Assembly: GCA_005884765.1 (NCBI GenBank)
Contig: VAZV01000128.1
Location: forward strand, 1 to 64,000
DNA length: 64,000 nt
Reading direction: 5' to 3'
Source: Alphaproteobacteria bacterium
GTDB lineage: Bacteria; Pseudomonadota; Alphaproteobacteria; Rhizobiales; Xanthobacteraceae
Shown: positions 1 through 8,469 of the stretch, one piece after another
How positions within the stretch are numbered: the first letter of the stretch is position 1
How the letters are laid out: the number at the start of each line of letters is the position of its first letter
Position numbers and translations under genes: made by a program
Notes under the pieces: model-generated
The model's input: only the letters and a program-made list of their open reading frames with translations
Database searches by the model: none
What the model was told of the DNA's origin: nothing

Positions 1-46
1 GAATACTGAGATCAAAACCTGCATCCAACGGCGCCATCTCGCTCAT
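1..46 (-). CDS. Start of an unidentified gene, cut by the window edge
   Basis: On the minus strand an ATG at 44-46 overlaps the TGA (43-45) that ends the acyl-CoA dehydrogenase fragment, the usual ATGA junction of translationally coupled genes. Only about 15 codons (MSEMAPLDAG...) are inside the window, too few to name the product. The coupling suggests it belonged to the same operon as the dehydrogenase. Confidence 0.35.
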   Translation of the reverse strand, partial: MSEMAPLDAGFDLSI

Positions 47-325
47 GCGCCGCCCTGGTCGTCATCGACCGGATCAAGTGGTCGCCATGCGTCGGAATCC
101 ATGGTCGCCTTCACCGGAATGCGCAGTGAGGAGCCTACTACTTCTTTCAGAACCGCGTTGGCGCCTCCGTAGATGCGCTGCACGCGACTATCGGCCCACA
201 TGAGCGCAATCGGCGATTCCTGCATATAACCATACCCGCCGTGTAGTTGTAACGGAATCGAGTCGACCATCGATAAATTGCTGAATGCAATTGTCCACAA
301 ATAGTCGTCCGTGAAGAACCCGGAC
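43..325 (-). pseudogene. Acyl-CoA dehydrogenase, C-terminal fragment
   Basis: About 90 residues match the end of the acyl-CoA dehydrogenase family: LHGGYGYMQE followed by RVQRIYGGANAVLKEVV, the C-terminal helices that contact FAD and close the active site. Everything upstream (the N-terminal and middle domains with the catalytic base) is missing. The reading frame instead continues into transposase sequence near 325-335, so an IS5-type element or a deletion next to it removed the 5' part of the gene. The family oxidises acyl-CoA thioesters or carrier-bound acyl groups. With a phosphopantetheinyl transferase nearby, a former secondary-metabolite role is possible but only inferred. The fragment cannot be functional. 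Confidence 0.75.
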
Positions 326-326
326 T

Positions 327-1107
327 TCAGCTTGGGACGAACTGAAGTCGGAGGTTGAGCCGAACGAGGATTTGGCGCAACAAGAGCTGCAGCCAGCGGA
401 TGAGACGCCGGAAGTTGTAGCCAGCAGCGGCGAGGACGGCATTGATGGCGTCGCCTTGGCGGCGCCAGAGATAGTTTCGGCCCATTCGATGATCGGACTT
501 GAGGTGGCCGATCACCGGTTCGTCGGCGCAGCTCGCGCTTGATCTGCGGGGTCACCCGCCGCTTCTGGCCTGATGTGAACACCCTGAACTTGTATTCTGG
601 TGGTGCATTGTGGCCGCGGTAGCCTTTGTCGCCGAGGAGGCGCTCGATGATGTTGCCGATCAGCGCTTCCATCTCCGGGATGACGGTTTTGAGCGTATGG
701 CCATCATAGGGATTGCCGGGCAGCGACTTCGCGTGGGTGACGAACTGACCACCCTTGGCGCGCGATAGCGTCGTGGCGACCGAGACCTTGACGCCGAACT
801 CGTAGGGCCGGTGCGCCTTGCCCTTGCCGATGCATTCGACCTCGGGCGCATGCAGCGAATAGACCTTCGGTCCGCTCTGGTGCTGCTTCTGGTCGAGCAC
901 CCGTCGCGCCAGCGCCAGCATGCGCCAAGGACAATCTCACCAAGCAAGTCGGTACGGCCCTCGATCTTGCGGGCAATGTCGCGGATGACGCGGCCGAGAT
1001 GGATTCGGAGCTTCTTCAAGGCACCGTTGGCATTGTGGGGCGCAAGCTCCATTTGCATAAGCCGGCGAACCGTCTTCCGAAAGAGGCTTGTCTCGTCGGT
1101 CATCTAG
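327..1107 (-). mobile_element. IS5-family transposase remnant, truncated and frameshifted
   Basis: Pieces of one IS5-type transposase lie in successive frames on the minus strand. The order is KKLRIHLGRVIRDIARKIEG (about 940-1020), then SLHAPEVECIGKGKAHRPYEF and a stretch containing DKGYRGHN (about 590-870), then IGHLKSDHRMGRNYL to the C-terminus ending at 327. At least two frameshifts separate them (near 900-920 and near 515), and the N-terminal third with the first catalytic Asp is absent beyond about 1107. It resembles the second decayed copy at 15.9-16.9 kb but is clearly diverged from it. Terminal inverted repeats were not identified. The element is dead. Confidence 0.8.
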
Positions 1108-1417
1108 GGGAATTGTACCGTAGTGATGTCATGGTTCGGTCTCGAATTACAGCCGTGGCAGCTGAGCTTCCGACGATCTCGCACCAATCACAAAGGTAGC
1201 CCCCAGCGGAATCTCTGACGCACCCTCTCGGATGCTACGATGCCGCATCGCCAGCGCTTTTGGCAAGAGTACCTTTCCAACTTTCCGGTGGTCGGCACAC
1301 TTGACTGCATGATAACACCATTTGCTTGCGCAATCTGGGTGGAGAAAGTGGACGCATAGAAGCGGCTGCACGCTCATCGCATTCCACTGCATAAAAACAG
1401 GATCAGGTTACGGTACG
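1108..1417. other. Intergenic stretch without a recognisable gene
   Basis: It lies between the IS remnant and the phosphopantetheinyl transferase. The open frames here match nothing I recognise and lack ribosome binding sites. It must contain the promoter of the gene that starts at 1418, but no convincing -35/-10 pair was found. Confidence 0.4.
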
Positions 1418-2050
1418 ATGGCATTAGCTCACGACCAGGAACTTGGGCTCTCTCTACGTACCCTCGCGCCGCCCGGCATAATTATTGGCCATCGACTAAT
1501 AACTGCCGGTGATGAGCATGCGCTGTTGCCCGAGGAGGCAAGTGCATTTGAGCGCAGCGCAGTTCGAGTACGACGCGCTAGCGGAGCCGCTCGTATAGTT
1601 GCACGGGCCCTCCTCCATCGGTTGGGACACGAAATGACGGCCCTGCCGAAGTCGCACGGAGGCGCGCCGATCTGGCCCACAGGTATTGTAGGCTCTCTTG
1701 CGCATGATTCCCGGGTCGCCGTTGCCGCGATTGGCACTTCTGAAAACCTGGAGGGCGTGGGTATAGATGTAGAGCCCGCCGAAATTCTATCAGCCGATTT
1801 GCTACACCTCGTGACAACGCCGCGAGAACGAGCAAGGATCGAATCTGATCCCTATCGAGGTCGATTGTTCTTCGTAGCGAAGGAGGCTGCCTACAAAGCA
1901 GTCTATCCGCTAGACCATGCGTTCCTTGGCCATCAAGACGTCGAAATCGATCTCACTGCTCAGGAGGCAACCTTGCGCAGCGGTCGGGTCGTTAAACTCA
2001 GATTTTGTATTTCCACACATCTGGTAGCGCTGGCCTTTCTTCCCTCCTAG
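1418..2050 (+). CDS. 4'-phosphopantetheinyl transferase, EntD-like
   Basis: The protein (210 aa from this start) transfers the phosphopantetheine arm of CoA to a conserved Ser on carrier proteins of polyketide, non-ribosomal peptide or fatty acid synthases. It shows the EntD/Sfp signature: GSLAHDSRVAVAAIG in the middle, GVGIDVEPAE with the Mg-binding acidic residues, and FVAKEAAYKA, a form of the (F/W)xxKE(A/S)xxK motif. The frame is open from 1322, but the homologous part begins near the ATG at 1418, so that start is preferred. No carrier-protein synthase is visible in the window; its partner is elsewhere or has been lost from this decayed patch. The family assignment is firm; the partner is unknown. 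Confidence 0.85.
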   Translation: MALAHDQELGLSLRTLAPPGIIIGHRLITAGDEHALLPEEASAFERSAVRVRRASGAARIVARALLHRLGHEMTALPKSHGGAPIWPTGIVGSLAHDSRVAVAAIGTSENLEGVGIDVEPAEILSADLLHLVTTPRERARIESDPYRGRLFFVAKEAAYKAVYPLDHAFLGHQDVEIDLTAQEATLRSGRVVKLRFCISTHLVALAFLPS

Positions 2051-2456
2051 TCGCTGATTGCCTTGATCAGGCCGTTCGATTGATTTCTCGATCCACCGGG
2101 AAATTGGCCGAAGAGCACTGGGCTCCGACCACAGCGGCGAACGGTGGCCATGATGCAGTTCTGTTGAGACGGCATGGCCCAACGGTCTTCCATCAATCAG
2201 GCTTGTTGTAAAAACAGATCAATGTATTGTATGAATATTTGCAAGGCTTGTTAATATTTAACGCGAGGCAGGATTAACTCCTATCAAAAAGAGCGACCTT
2301 TCGATGGTGGCCTTTAACGACCTAATGTGTTGATAAACAATAGGAAACCGGTTCAAATCCTTGGTTTCGTAGATAATGTCTAGTTCGGCGTAAATTAAAT
2401 CGGAATGTTCGGCGGAGAAACTGCCGGTAATAATCAAAAGACAGCGAGGGATTGCT
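2051..2456. other. AT-rich intergenic region upstream of asnB
   Basis: About 400 bases with no recognisable gene. The second half (about 2200-2440) is markedly richer in A+T than its surroundings, which fits a promoter or an H-NS-bound control region. A GAGG-type ribosome binding site (2446-2449) sits about eight bases before the TTG start of the next gene. Confidence 0.45.
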
Positions 2457-4124
2457 TTGTGCGGCTTTGTCGGGATTTTTGAGTTCGAGGAACCGCTCGA
2501 GTCTGTGCGCACCCGCGCGCTAGAAATGGCGAAGACGATCAGACATCGTGGACCGGACTGGAGCGGAATATACGCGAACGACTGCGCAGTACTCGCCCAC
2601 GAGCGACTCTCCATTGTTGACGTGGAGCACGGTGCGCAACCCCTTCTCGATGTCACTGCTGGCCGCGCACTGGCGGTAAACGGCGAGATTTACAATCATG
2701 TTGCGCTGCGCGAAAAGCTGAAGCGGCCCCACGCATGGAAGACGAAATCAGATTGTGAGATTATTCTGTACCTCTACGATGAGTATGGGCCTGCGCTGTG
2801 CGAAATGCTCAGCGGGATTTTCGCATTCGCTCTCTTCGACGAGGAGACGCATGACTTCTTCATGGCACGAGACCACGTAGGCATCGTTCCTCTTTACATA
2901 GGATGGGGCAGCGACGGCACGACCTACGTGGCGAGCGAGATGAAGGCTCTAGACTGGGTATGCGAGTCAGTCCAAGAGTTTCCGCCGGGACACTATTATA
3001 CGGGGAACGAAAAAAGGTTCGTCAAATGGTACGATCCTGCGTGGGCTCGCACCGTGCCTACGGAAAAAGTCTCCTTGAAAAGATTGCGATCTGCACTTGA
3101 GGCAGCAGTCAAGCAGCAATTGATGTGCGATGTCCCATATGGCGTGCTCATATCGGGCGGTCTCGACTCCTCGCTCATAGCTGCAATCGCAGCACAGCAC
3201 CGGTTCAAAAGGATAGAATCGGGAGAGACCGAAGAAGCATGGTGGCCACGGTTGCACTCATTTTCGGTCGGGCTGGAGGGTTCGCCGGACATGAGGTATG
3301 CACGTAAAGTAGCGGCGCATATCGGTACGGTCCATCATGAGATCGTCTTCACGATACAGGAGGGACTCGACGCTGTAGGCGACGTCATTCGCCATCTAGA
3401 GACCTTTGACGTTACGTCTATCCGAGCGGCCACGCCGATGTACCTCATGGCGCGTAAGATAAAATCGATGGGCATCAAAATGGTGCTCTCGGGAGAAGGC
3501 GCGGATGAGGTGTTCGGGGGCTACCTGTATTTCCACATGGCTCCGACACCAAAGGAGTTTCACGAGGAGACCGTGCGAAAGCTCAGCGCACTCAGCAAGT
3601 ATGATTGCTGTCGCGCAAATAAGGCGACAGCTGCCTGGGGACTCGAGACGCGCGTGCCCTTCTTGGACAAGGAGTTTCTTGACTACGCGATGTCAATAGA
3701 CCCGGCATATAAGATGTGCCCGGGCAACAAGATCGAGAAGAGGATTTTACGCGAGGCTTTCCGAGATCTTCTCCCTGAGGAGATCCTGTGGCGTCAGAAA
3801 GAGCAATTTTCCGACGGCGTGGGATACGGCTGGGTCGACTGCTTGAAACATGATGCGGAGGAAAAGGTCACGGATGAGATGATGGCAGACGTTGCACAGC
3901 GATTTCCGCAGCAAACACCATCCTCGAAAGAAGGGTATTTGTATAGAACGATCTTTGATAGCATTTTCAAAAATCCGACCGCCTGTCTCACCGTTCCTGT
4001 CGGCCCTTCGATTGCATGTTCGACGCCGACGGCATTTCGCTGGTCGCTGGAGTTTGCGAGGATGGATGATCCATCAGGGAGAGCGGTAAAAGGAGTACAC
4101 CTGTACGCCATCGATACAATCTAA
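2457..4124 (+). CDS. asnB: Asparagine synthase (glutamine-hydrolysing)
   Basis: A 555-aa, full-length class II glutamine amidotransferase/asparagine synthetase. The start is TTG at 2457, supported by a GAGG site and because it places the catalytic Cys at position 2 (MCGFVGIFEF). The N-terminal glutaminase domain has RLSIVD, NGEIYN and SDCEII. The synthetase domain has the PP-loop SGGLDSS near residue 233, SGEGADE and ETRVPFLDKEF. The end, MDDPSGRAVKGVH, aligns with E. coli AsnB and is followed by a short different tail. It converts aspartate, glutamine and ATP to asparagine in the cytoplasm. It is flanked by AT-rich intergenic DNA with no operon partner. Amidation of a secondary metabolite is an alternative role, but the AsnB-like length favours primary metabolism. 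Confidence 0.9.
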   Translation: MCGFVGIFEFEEPLESVRTRALEMAKTIRHRGPDWSGIYANDCAVLAHERLSIVDVEHGAQPLLDVTAGRALAVNGEIYNHVALREKLKRPHAWKTKSDCEIILYLYDEYGPALCEMLSGIFAFALFDEETHDFFMARDHVGIVPLYIGWGSDGTTYVASEMKALDWVCESVQEFPPGHYYTGNEKRFVKWYDPAWARTVPTEKVSLKRLRSALEAAVKQQLMCDVPYGVLISGGLDSSLIAAIAAQHRFKRIESGETEEAWWPRLHSFSVGLEGSPDMRYARKVAAHIGTVHHEIVFTIQEGLDAVGDVIRHLETFDVTSIRAATPMYLMARKIKSMGIKMVLSGEGADEVFGGYLYFHMAPTPKEFHEETVRKLSALSKYDCCRANKATAAWGLETRVPFLDKEFLDYAMSIDPAYKMCPGNKIEKRILREAFRDLLPEEILWRQKEQFSDGVGYGWVDCLKHDAEEKVTDEMMADVAQRFPQQTPSSKEGYLYRTIFDSIFKNPTACLTVPVGPSIACSTPTAFRWSLEFARMDDPSGRAVKGVHLYAIDTI

Positions 4125-4522
4125 CTTTCCAACTGCGGCCTTAATGGCGTGGCGAACTCATACAAGTCTCTACGCTCCGCCTTGGCTTGAGCAGCACTTC
4201 CCGTCAACAGCGTTCCGAGATCTTGCGCAGGAAACCCCCGCCAGTTTTCAGGAATACCAGTTAGAGTCCTGCGGCCGCCCATAGCGCCCTGCTGAATGCC
4301 TATTTAGTCACGGCATGGCTTTGAGCTGAGGAACATTACGTCGAAAAGATCTCCGACACCTTGATATTGGAAGTTCGGGCATCGCGACATTCAGAGTCGG
4401 AGGCCGCTCCGAGCGTATTTCACCAAAGGTGAATTTCGTGGCACCTGAGCCACACCAAGCCACTTCGAAGTGCGCAGTTCGCCAGCATCGTTCATTAATT
4501 CAAAGGGCAGCTGCGGGATAAA
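4125..4522. other. Intergenic region between convergent asnB and rfbA
   Basis: About 400 bases between the 3' ends of two convergent transcription units. No gene family was recognised on either strand and no clear terminator hairpin with a T-run was found. Confidence 0.4.
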
Positions 4523-5437
4523 TCAGTTTGCCCCGGATCGTGGGGCGCAACTGTAGACCGCTCCGTCAATTGTCCGAATGACGTCGACGAGGTAATTTCC
4601 GTAGCCACTTTTCTCCAATGATTTGGCAAGGACCATCACCTGGTCACGATCGATGAACCCGAGCCGGAATGCGATCTCCTCAAGGCACGCAACCTTCATG
4701 CCCTGCCGCATTTCGAGCGTCTGGACGAAACTTGCGGCATCGATCAGCGATTCAAAGGTTCCGGTATCGAGCCACGCAAATCCTCGTCCCATGCGCTCCA
4801 CACGAAGTTTGCCGGCGGACAGATAACACGTCTGCAAGTCGGTTATCTCCAGTTCGCCTCTCGCCGACGGCCTGACCTCTGACGCGTAGCGCACAACGTC
4901 GTTGTCAAAAAAATACAGGCCTGTGATTGCCCAGTTCGAACTCGGGCGCGTCGGTTTCTCTTCTATGCGCATAGGCCGGTCGTTCTCGTCGAACGTGACG
5001 ACGCCGTACCGTTCGGGATCCCTGACATGATATGCGAATACCGTCGCTCCCTGCTGGTTCGTAGCGGCCCTGGAAAGGAGCTCGGATAGCCCGTGACCAA
5101 AGAAGATGTTGTCCCCCAGCACCATGGCCACCCGATCGCTTCCGATAAAGTCGGCCCCGATAATAAAGGCTTCGGCAAGCCCTCCGGGTTTGGGCTGCTC
5201 TACATAAGTGAGATGAATGCCCCATTGGTTGCCATCGCCGAGCAGCCGTTCGAACTGAGAACGATCCGCTGGCGTGGTGATAATGAGAATGTCGCGGATA
5301 CCTGCCAACATCAAGGTCGACAGCGGATAATAAATCATCGGCTTGTCGTAAATCGGCAGCAACTGCTTGCTCACACCTCGTGTGATCGGGTAAAGCCTCG
5401 TTCCACTGCCTCCCGCGAGTACGATCCCTTTCAGCAT
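4523..5437 (-). CDS. rfbA: Glucose-1-phosphate thymidylyltransferase
   Basis: A 304-aa nucleotidyltransferase that makes dTDP-glucose from dTTP and glucose-1-phosphate, the first step to dTDP-L-rhamnose. The start region [19 protein letters not shown] carries the nucleotide-binding signature, followed by [27 protein letters not shown] and the GTFESLIDA segment. The frame is open 13 codons further upstream, but the ATG at 5437 fits the family and overlaps the rfbD stop by a few bases, indicating coupling. It is the last gene of the minus-strand order rfbC-rfbB-rfbD-rfbA. The protein is cytoplasmic, and the length is normal for the family. Confidence 0.96.
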   Translation of the reverse strand: MLKGIVLAGGSGTRLYPITRGVSKQLLPIYDKPMIYYPLSTLMLAGIRDILIITTPADRSQFERLLGDGNQWGIHLTYVEQPKPGGLAEAFIIGADFIGSDRVAMVLGDNIFFGHGLSELLSRAATNQQGATVFAYHVRDPERYGVVTFDENDRPMRIEEKPTRPSSNWAITGLYFFDNDVVRYASEVRPSARGELEITDLQTCYLSAGKLRVERMGRGFAWLDTGTFESLIDAASFVQTLEMRQGMKVACLEEIAFRLGFIDRDQVMVLAKSLEKSGYGNYLVDVIRTIDGAVYSCAPRSGAN

Positions 5438-6339
5438 GCGCGCAATTCCTTTGGCATTTCCAGCTGGTCGAGACACTTTTCAAGTGAAGGTCGCCAGGGA
5501 GGAAGCCGAACGCCAAAGACGCGCTCCGCCTTGGATGTGTCCAAGCAAGAATTTTTGGGACGCCGAGCTAGAGTTGGATATTCTACCGTGGTGACGGCTT
5601 GCAATCTCGGGATACGTCGGCCACGACGGGCGAGGCTCGCGAAGATAGCAGCCGCAAATCCATGCCAATTCGTTTCACCTTCACCGGCGAGGTGATAAAT
5701 TCCGGCGTCTCCAGAGCCTTTGGCCGACCGAAGCCGCGCGACGATCGCCAGGACGGCAGCAGCCAGATCTACGGCGGACGTGGGCGTCCCCCGCTGGTCG
5801 TCCACAATCCGCACCACTGGTTGCGTTTCGGACAGCCGCAGCATCGTGCGTACGAAATTGTTGCCGTAGGGACTGTAGACCCACGAGGTGCGTATCACGA
5901 CGGCGCCCGGACAGACCTTGAGTACTGCTGCTTCGCCCGCAAGTTTCGAAGAGCCATAAACGTTCAGTGGAGCCGGGGCGTCGTCCTCACGATACGGCGA
6001 CTGTTTGCTGCCGTCGAAAACGTAGTCTGTCGAGATATGGATGAAGGGGATGCCACGTCGTGTTGCCGCATCGGCAAGCAGCGCCGCTCCACCGCAATTT
6101 ACCCTGAACGAGCGTCCTGATTCCGCTTCAGCTTGGTCGACCGCCGTATAGGCCGCTGCATTGACGATTGCCGACGGTTCGACCGCGGCCATCACGCGAT
6201 TGATCCCTTCTCCTTTTTCAAGATCAAGTTCGGGCCGGCCGACCACCACTATCGGCACGTTGTGCAGGATGGCTGAATCATGAAGACATCGAGCCAACTG
6301 ACCGCTTTTGCCTGCGACGAGGACCGGCTGTTCCGCCAT
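5431..6339 (-). CDS. rfbD: dTDP-4-dehydrorhamnose reductase
   Basis: A 302-aa Rossmann-fold reductase that performs the last step to dTDP-L-rhamnose using NAD(P)H. It has the glycine-rich motif [10 protein letters not shown] at the N-terminus, ISTDYVFDG and the catalytic YGSSKLAGE (YxxxK). The ATG at 6339 was chosen over a TTG at 6345 because the TGAGG around the rfbB stop (6346-6350) gives it a well-placed ribosome binding site. Its end overlaps the rfbA start. Together with rfbC, rfbB and rfbA it completes the pathway. Confidence 0.95.
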   Translation of the reverse strand: MAEQPVLVAGKSGQLARCLHDSAILHNVPIVVVGRPELDLEKGEGINRVMAAVEPSAIVNAAAYTAVDQAEAESGRSFRVNCGGAALLADAATRRGIPFIHISTDYVFDGSKQSPYREDDAPAPLNVYGSSKLAGEAAVLKVCPGAVVIRTSWVYSPYGNNFVRTMLRLSETQPVVRIVDDQRGTPTSAVDLAAAVLAIVARLRSAKGSGDAGIYHLAGEGETNWHGFAAAIFASLARRGRRIPRLQAVTTVEYPTLARRPKNSCLDTSKAERVFGVRLPPWRPSLEKCLDQLEMPKELRAC

Positions 6340-6347
6340 TTTCAACC

Positions 6348-7406
6348 TCAGTGCTGCATTTCAGGGAGCCCAAGCCGCGTTCCGCCATAGACATTGAAGC
6401 GCGGCACTTCCCACCACGCCCGGCTTTCGAGATACCATTGCACTGTCTGCGCTATACCCTCTTCGAAGGTCTTGGTCGGTTTCCACCCCAGTTCGTGATG
6501 CGCCTTTGATGCATCGATCGCGTACCGCAGATCGTGTCCGGGCCGATCGTTCACAAAGGTAATGAGCGATCGCGTGCTTGCCCTCCCTGGAACCAACTGG
6601 TCCAGAACGTCGCAAATGAGTTCGACGACGTCGAGATTACTTCGTTCGCTGTTGCCGCCGAAATTGTATTTCTCTCCAGGCTGCCCCTGCGTCAGCAGAC
6701 TTACGAGAGCATCGGCGTGATCATCGACGTACAACCAGTCACGTACGTTGGAACCGCTGCCGTATACTGGCAGCGGTTTGCCCTCGATAGCGTTCAGGAT
6801 GGTCAATGGAATGAGTTTCTCTGGAAATTGGTACGGACCGTAATTGTTCGAGCAATTCGAGATGATGACTGGCAAGTCGTATGTCTTGAACCAGGCATGC
6901 GCGAGATGGTCGGAAGCAGCCTTGCTGGCCGAATAAGGTGAACTCGGTCGGTAGGGCGTGTCTTCACAAAACAGACCGGTGGCACCAAGTGAGCCATAGA
7001 CCTCATCGGTAGAGACATGGACAAAGCGAAACATGCGGCGTCTTTCGAACGTTAGGCGGTCGTAATATTTTCGCGCTGCCTCGAGTAAGTTATATGTCCC
7101 AACGATGTTCGTGTTGATGAAGGCCGACGGACCGGTAATCGAACGATCGACGTGACTTTCGGCCGCGAGATGAATAATTGCATCCGGCTCGTAATTCGCG
7201 AAGACACGCTCCACGCCCGCACGGTCGCAGATGTCCACCTGCTCGAATGCGTAGGCCGGCTCTCCAGCGAGCTCGTCCAGCGAATGAAGGTTGGCCGCAT
7301 AAGTGAGCTTGTCGATATTGATGACGGCGCTCCTGTGAGCCAGCACGAGGCGACGGCAGACCGCCGAACCGATGAAGCCTGCCCCGCCTGTCACCAACAC
7401 ACGCAT
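6348..7406 (-). CDS. rfbB: dTDP-glucose 4,6-dehydratase
   Basis: A 352-aa extended short-chain dehydrogenase that converts dTDP-glucose to dTDP-4-keto-6-deoxyglucose with bound NAD. It has [10 protein letters not shown] at the start, [18 protein letters not shown] with the catalytic Asp/Glu pair, [11 protein letters not shown] (YxxxK), and [14 protein letters not shown], typical of RmlB. A GGGGAG site precedes the ATG. It lies 17 bases after the rfbC stop and 8 bases before rfbD. Confidence 0.96.
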   Translation of the reverse strand: MRVLVTGGAGFIGSAVCRRLVLAHRSAVINIDKLTYAANLHSLDELAGEPAYAFEQVDICDRAGVERVFANYEPDAIIHLAAESHVDRSITGPSAFINTNIVGTYNLLEAARKYYDRLTFERRRMFRFVHVSTDEVYGSLGATGLFCEDTPYRPSSPYSASKAASDHLAHAWFKTYDLPVIISNCSNNYGPYQFPEKLIPLTILNAIEGKPLPVYGSGSNVRDWLYVDDHADALVSLLTQGQPGEKYNFGGNSERSNLDVVELICDVLDQLVPGRASTRSLITFVNDRPGHDLRYAIDASKAHHELGWKPTKTFEEGIAQTVQWYLESRAWWEVPRFNVYGGTRLGLPEMQH

Positions 7407-7423
7407 CAGGCCATTCTCCCCTG

Positions 7424-8062
7424 TTATTCGAAAACCAGGCCGAGATCAGCGAGCATCGGCAGTCCGCGATCTTTCTCAGACAAGATCGCTGCCGCTGAAG
7501 CAACGGGCCATTCAATCCCCAATGCGGAGTCGACCCAATTGACGCCGCCGTCATGAGCCTGCGAATAGACCTGATCGACCTTATAGAAAACGACCGTATT
7601 GGGCTCGAGCGTGCAAAAGCCGTGGGCAAAGCCGGCGGGAATGAGGAGTTGCTCGTTACCCTCACTGCTCAGCTCTACGGCAATATGCTTCCCAAAGCTT
7701 GGTGACGAACGGCGAAGGTCGACAGCCACATCGAAAATGCTCCCGCGCAGCACACGAACCAGCTTCGTCTGAGCGAAAGGCGGTCGTTGAAAGTGCATGC
7801 CGCGAATGGTTCCCGGCCGATCCGAGCTCGACTGGTTGTCCTGGAGAAAATTGTAATCAAGCCCTTTGGCGGCAAAGTCCGCCCGCTGGAATGTCTCGCA
7901 AAAGTATCCCCGCGCGTCGGAAAATCGCGGCGTCCTGATGAGCTTGACATCGGGAATTTCCAAGGAATGTACGTCCAGTTGCACGCGCGTTCCTTCATCA
8001 GTGGGAAAAACGTTGCCGTCGTCGGCGCGGGGGCGCGGGGAGATTTCAGACAACAAACTCAT
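7424..8062 (-). CDS. rfbC: dTDP-4-dehydrorhamnose 3,5-epimerase
   Basis: A 212-aa cupin-fold epimerase acting between RfbB and RfbD. Recognisable parts are [23 protein letters not shown] with the catalytic His, [24 protein letters not shown] and [10 protein letters not shown] with the catalytic Tyr. The protein carries an N-terminal extension of about 30 residues compared with most RfbC proteins. The ATG at 8062 has a GAGG-like site upstream, so the extension may be real. It is the first gene of the minus-strand rhamnose operon, divergent from the co-polymerase gene at 8470. Confidence 0.95.
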   Translation of the reverse strand: MSLLSEISPRPRADDGNVFPTDEGTRVQLDVHSLEIPDVKLIRTPRFSDARGYFCETFQRADFAAKGLDYNFLQDNQSSSDRPGTIRGMHFQRPPFAQTKLVRVLRGSIFDVAVDLRRSSPSFGKHIAVELSSEGNEQLLIPAGFAHGFCTLEPNTVVFYKVDQVYSQAHDGGVNWVDSALGIEWPVASAAAILSEKDRGLPMLADLGLVFE

Positions 8063-8469
8063 CGTCTAGCCTCGTTGGCGCAATTTCATCCGCAGCCGGC
8101 CTTTACCCATCCAGCAATAACCTTAATCAAAAATTGAATTAAACGCCTCGTCGCCTCCTGAAGAATCCACCGATCTACCCGCAGTAGCAAAAGCGACTGG
8201 AATATATCCTTACGAAAGGGGTAAATACTGGCGGATTTCAAGCCACTCGCTGAAAGTTCCGTCAGTATAACAATTCACGCCAATTTAAACCATCCTATTT
8301 AATTTGGGCAACCACTTTCTTTATCAATTGGATTGGTGTTAAATGCAAAATAATTCGTAATCTGCTTCAGGGCTCCGCCTGGTTCCAGCATGGCAACATG
8401 CATTTTGTCGTATTTCGGAAGTTTCGCCGGAGCTGTTCGGGAATTTCGCAATGCAGATGAGGCCGCTCG
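8063..8469. promoter_or_regulatory. Divergent control region between rfbC and the EPS co-polymerase
   Basis: The 407-bp gap separates two divergent EPS transcription units and holds AT-rich blocks (about 8120-8150 and 8280-8360) that stand out from the GC-rich genes. Both units must start here. No specific -35/-10 pair or operator could be assigned with confidence. The AT-richness fits binding by the H-NS-type proteins encoded at 14.0 and 15.5 kb, which is inference. Confidence 0.45.
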
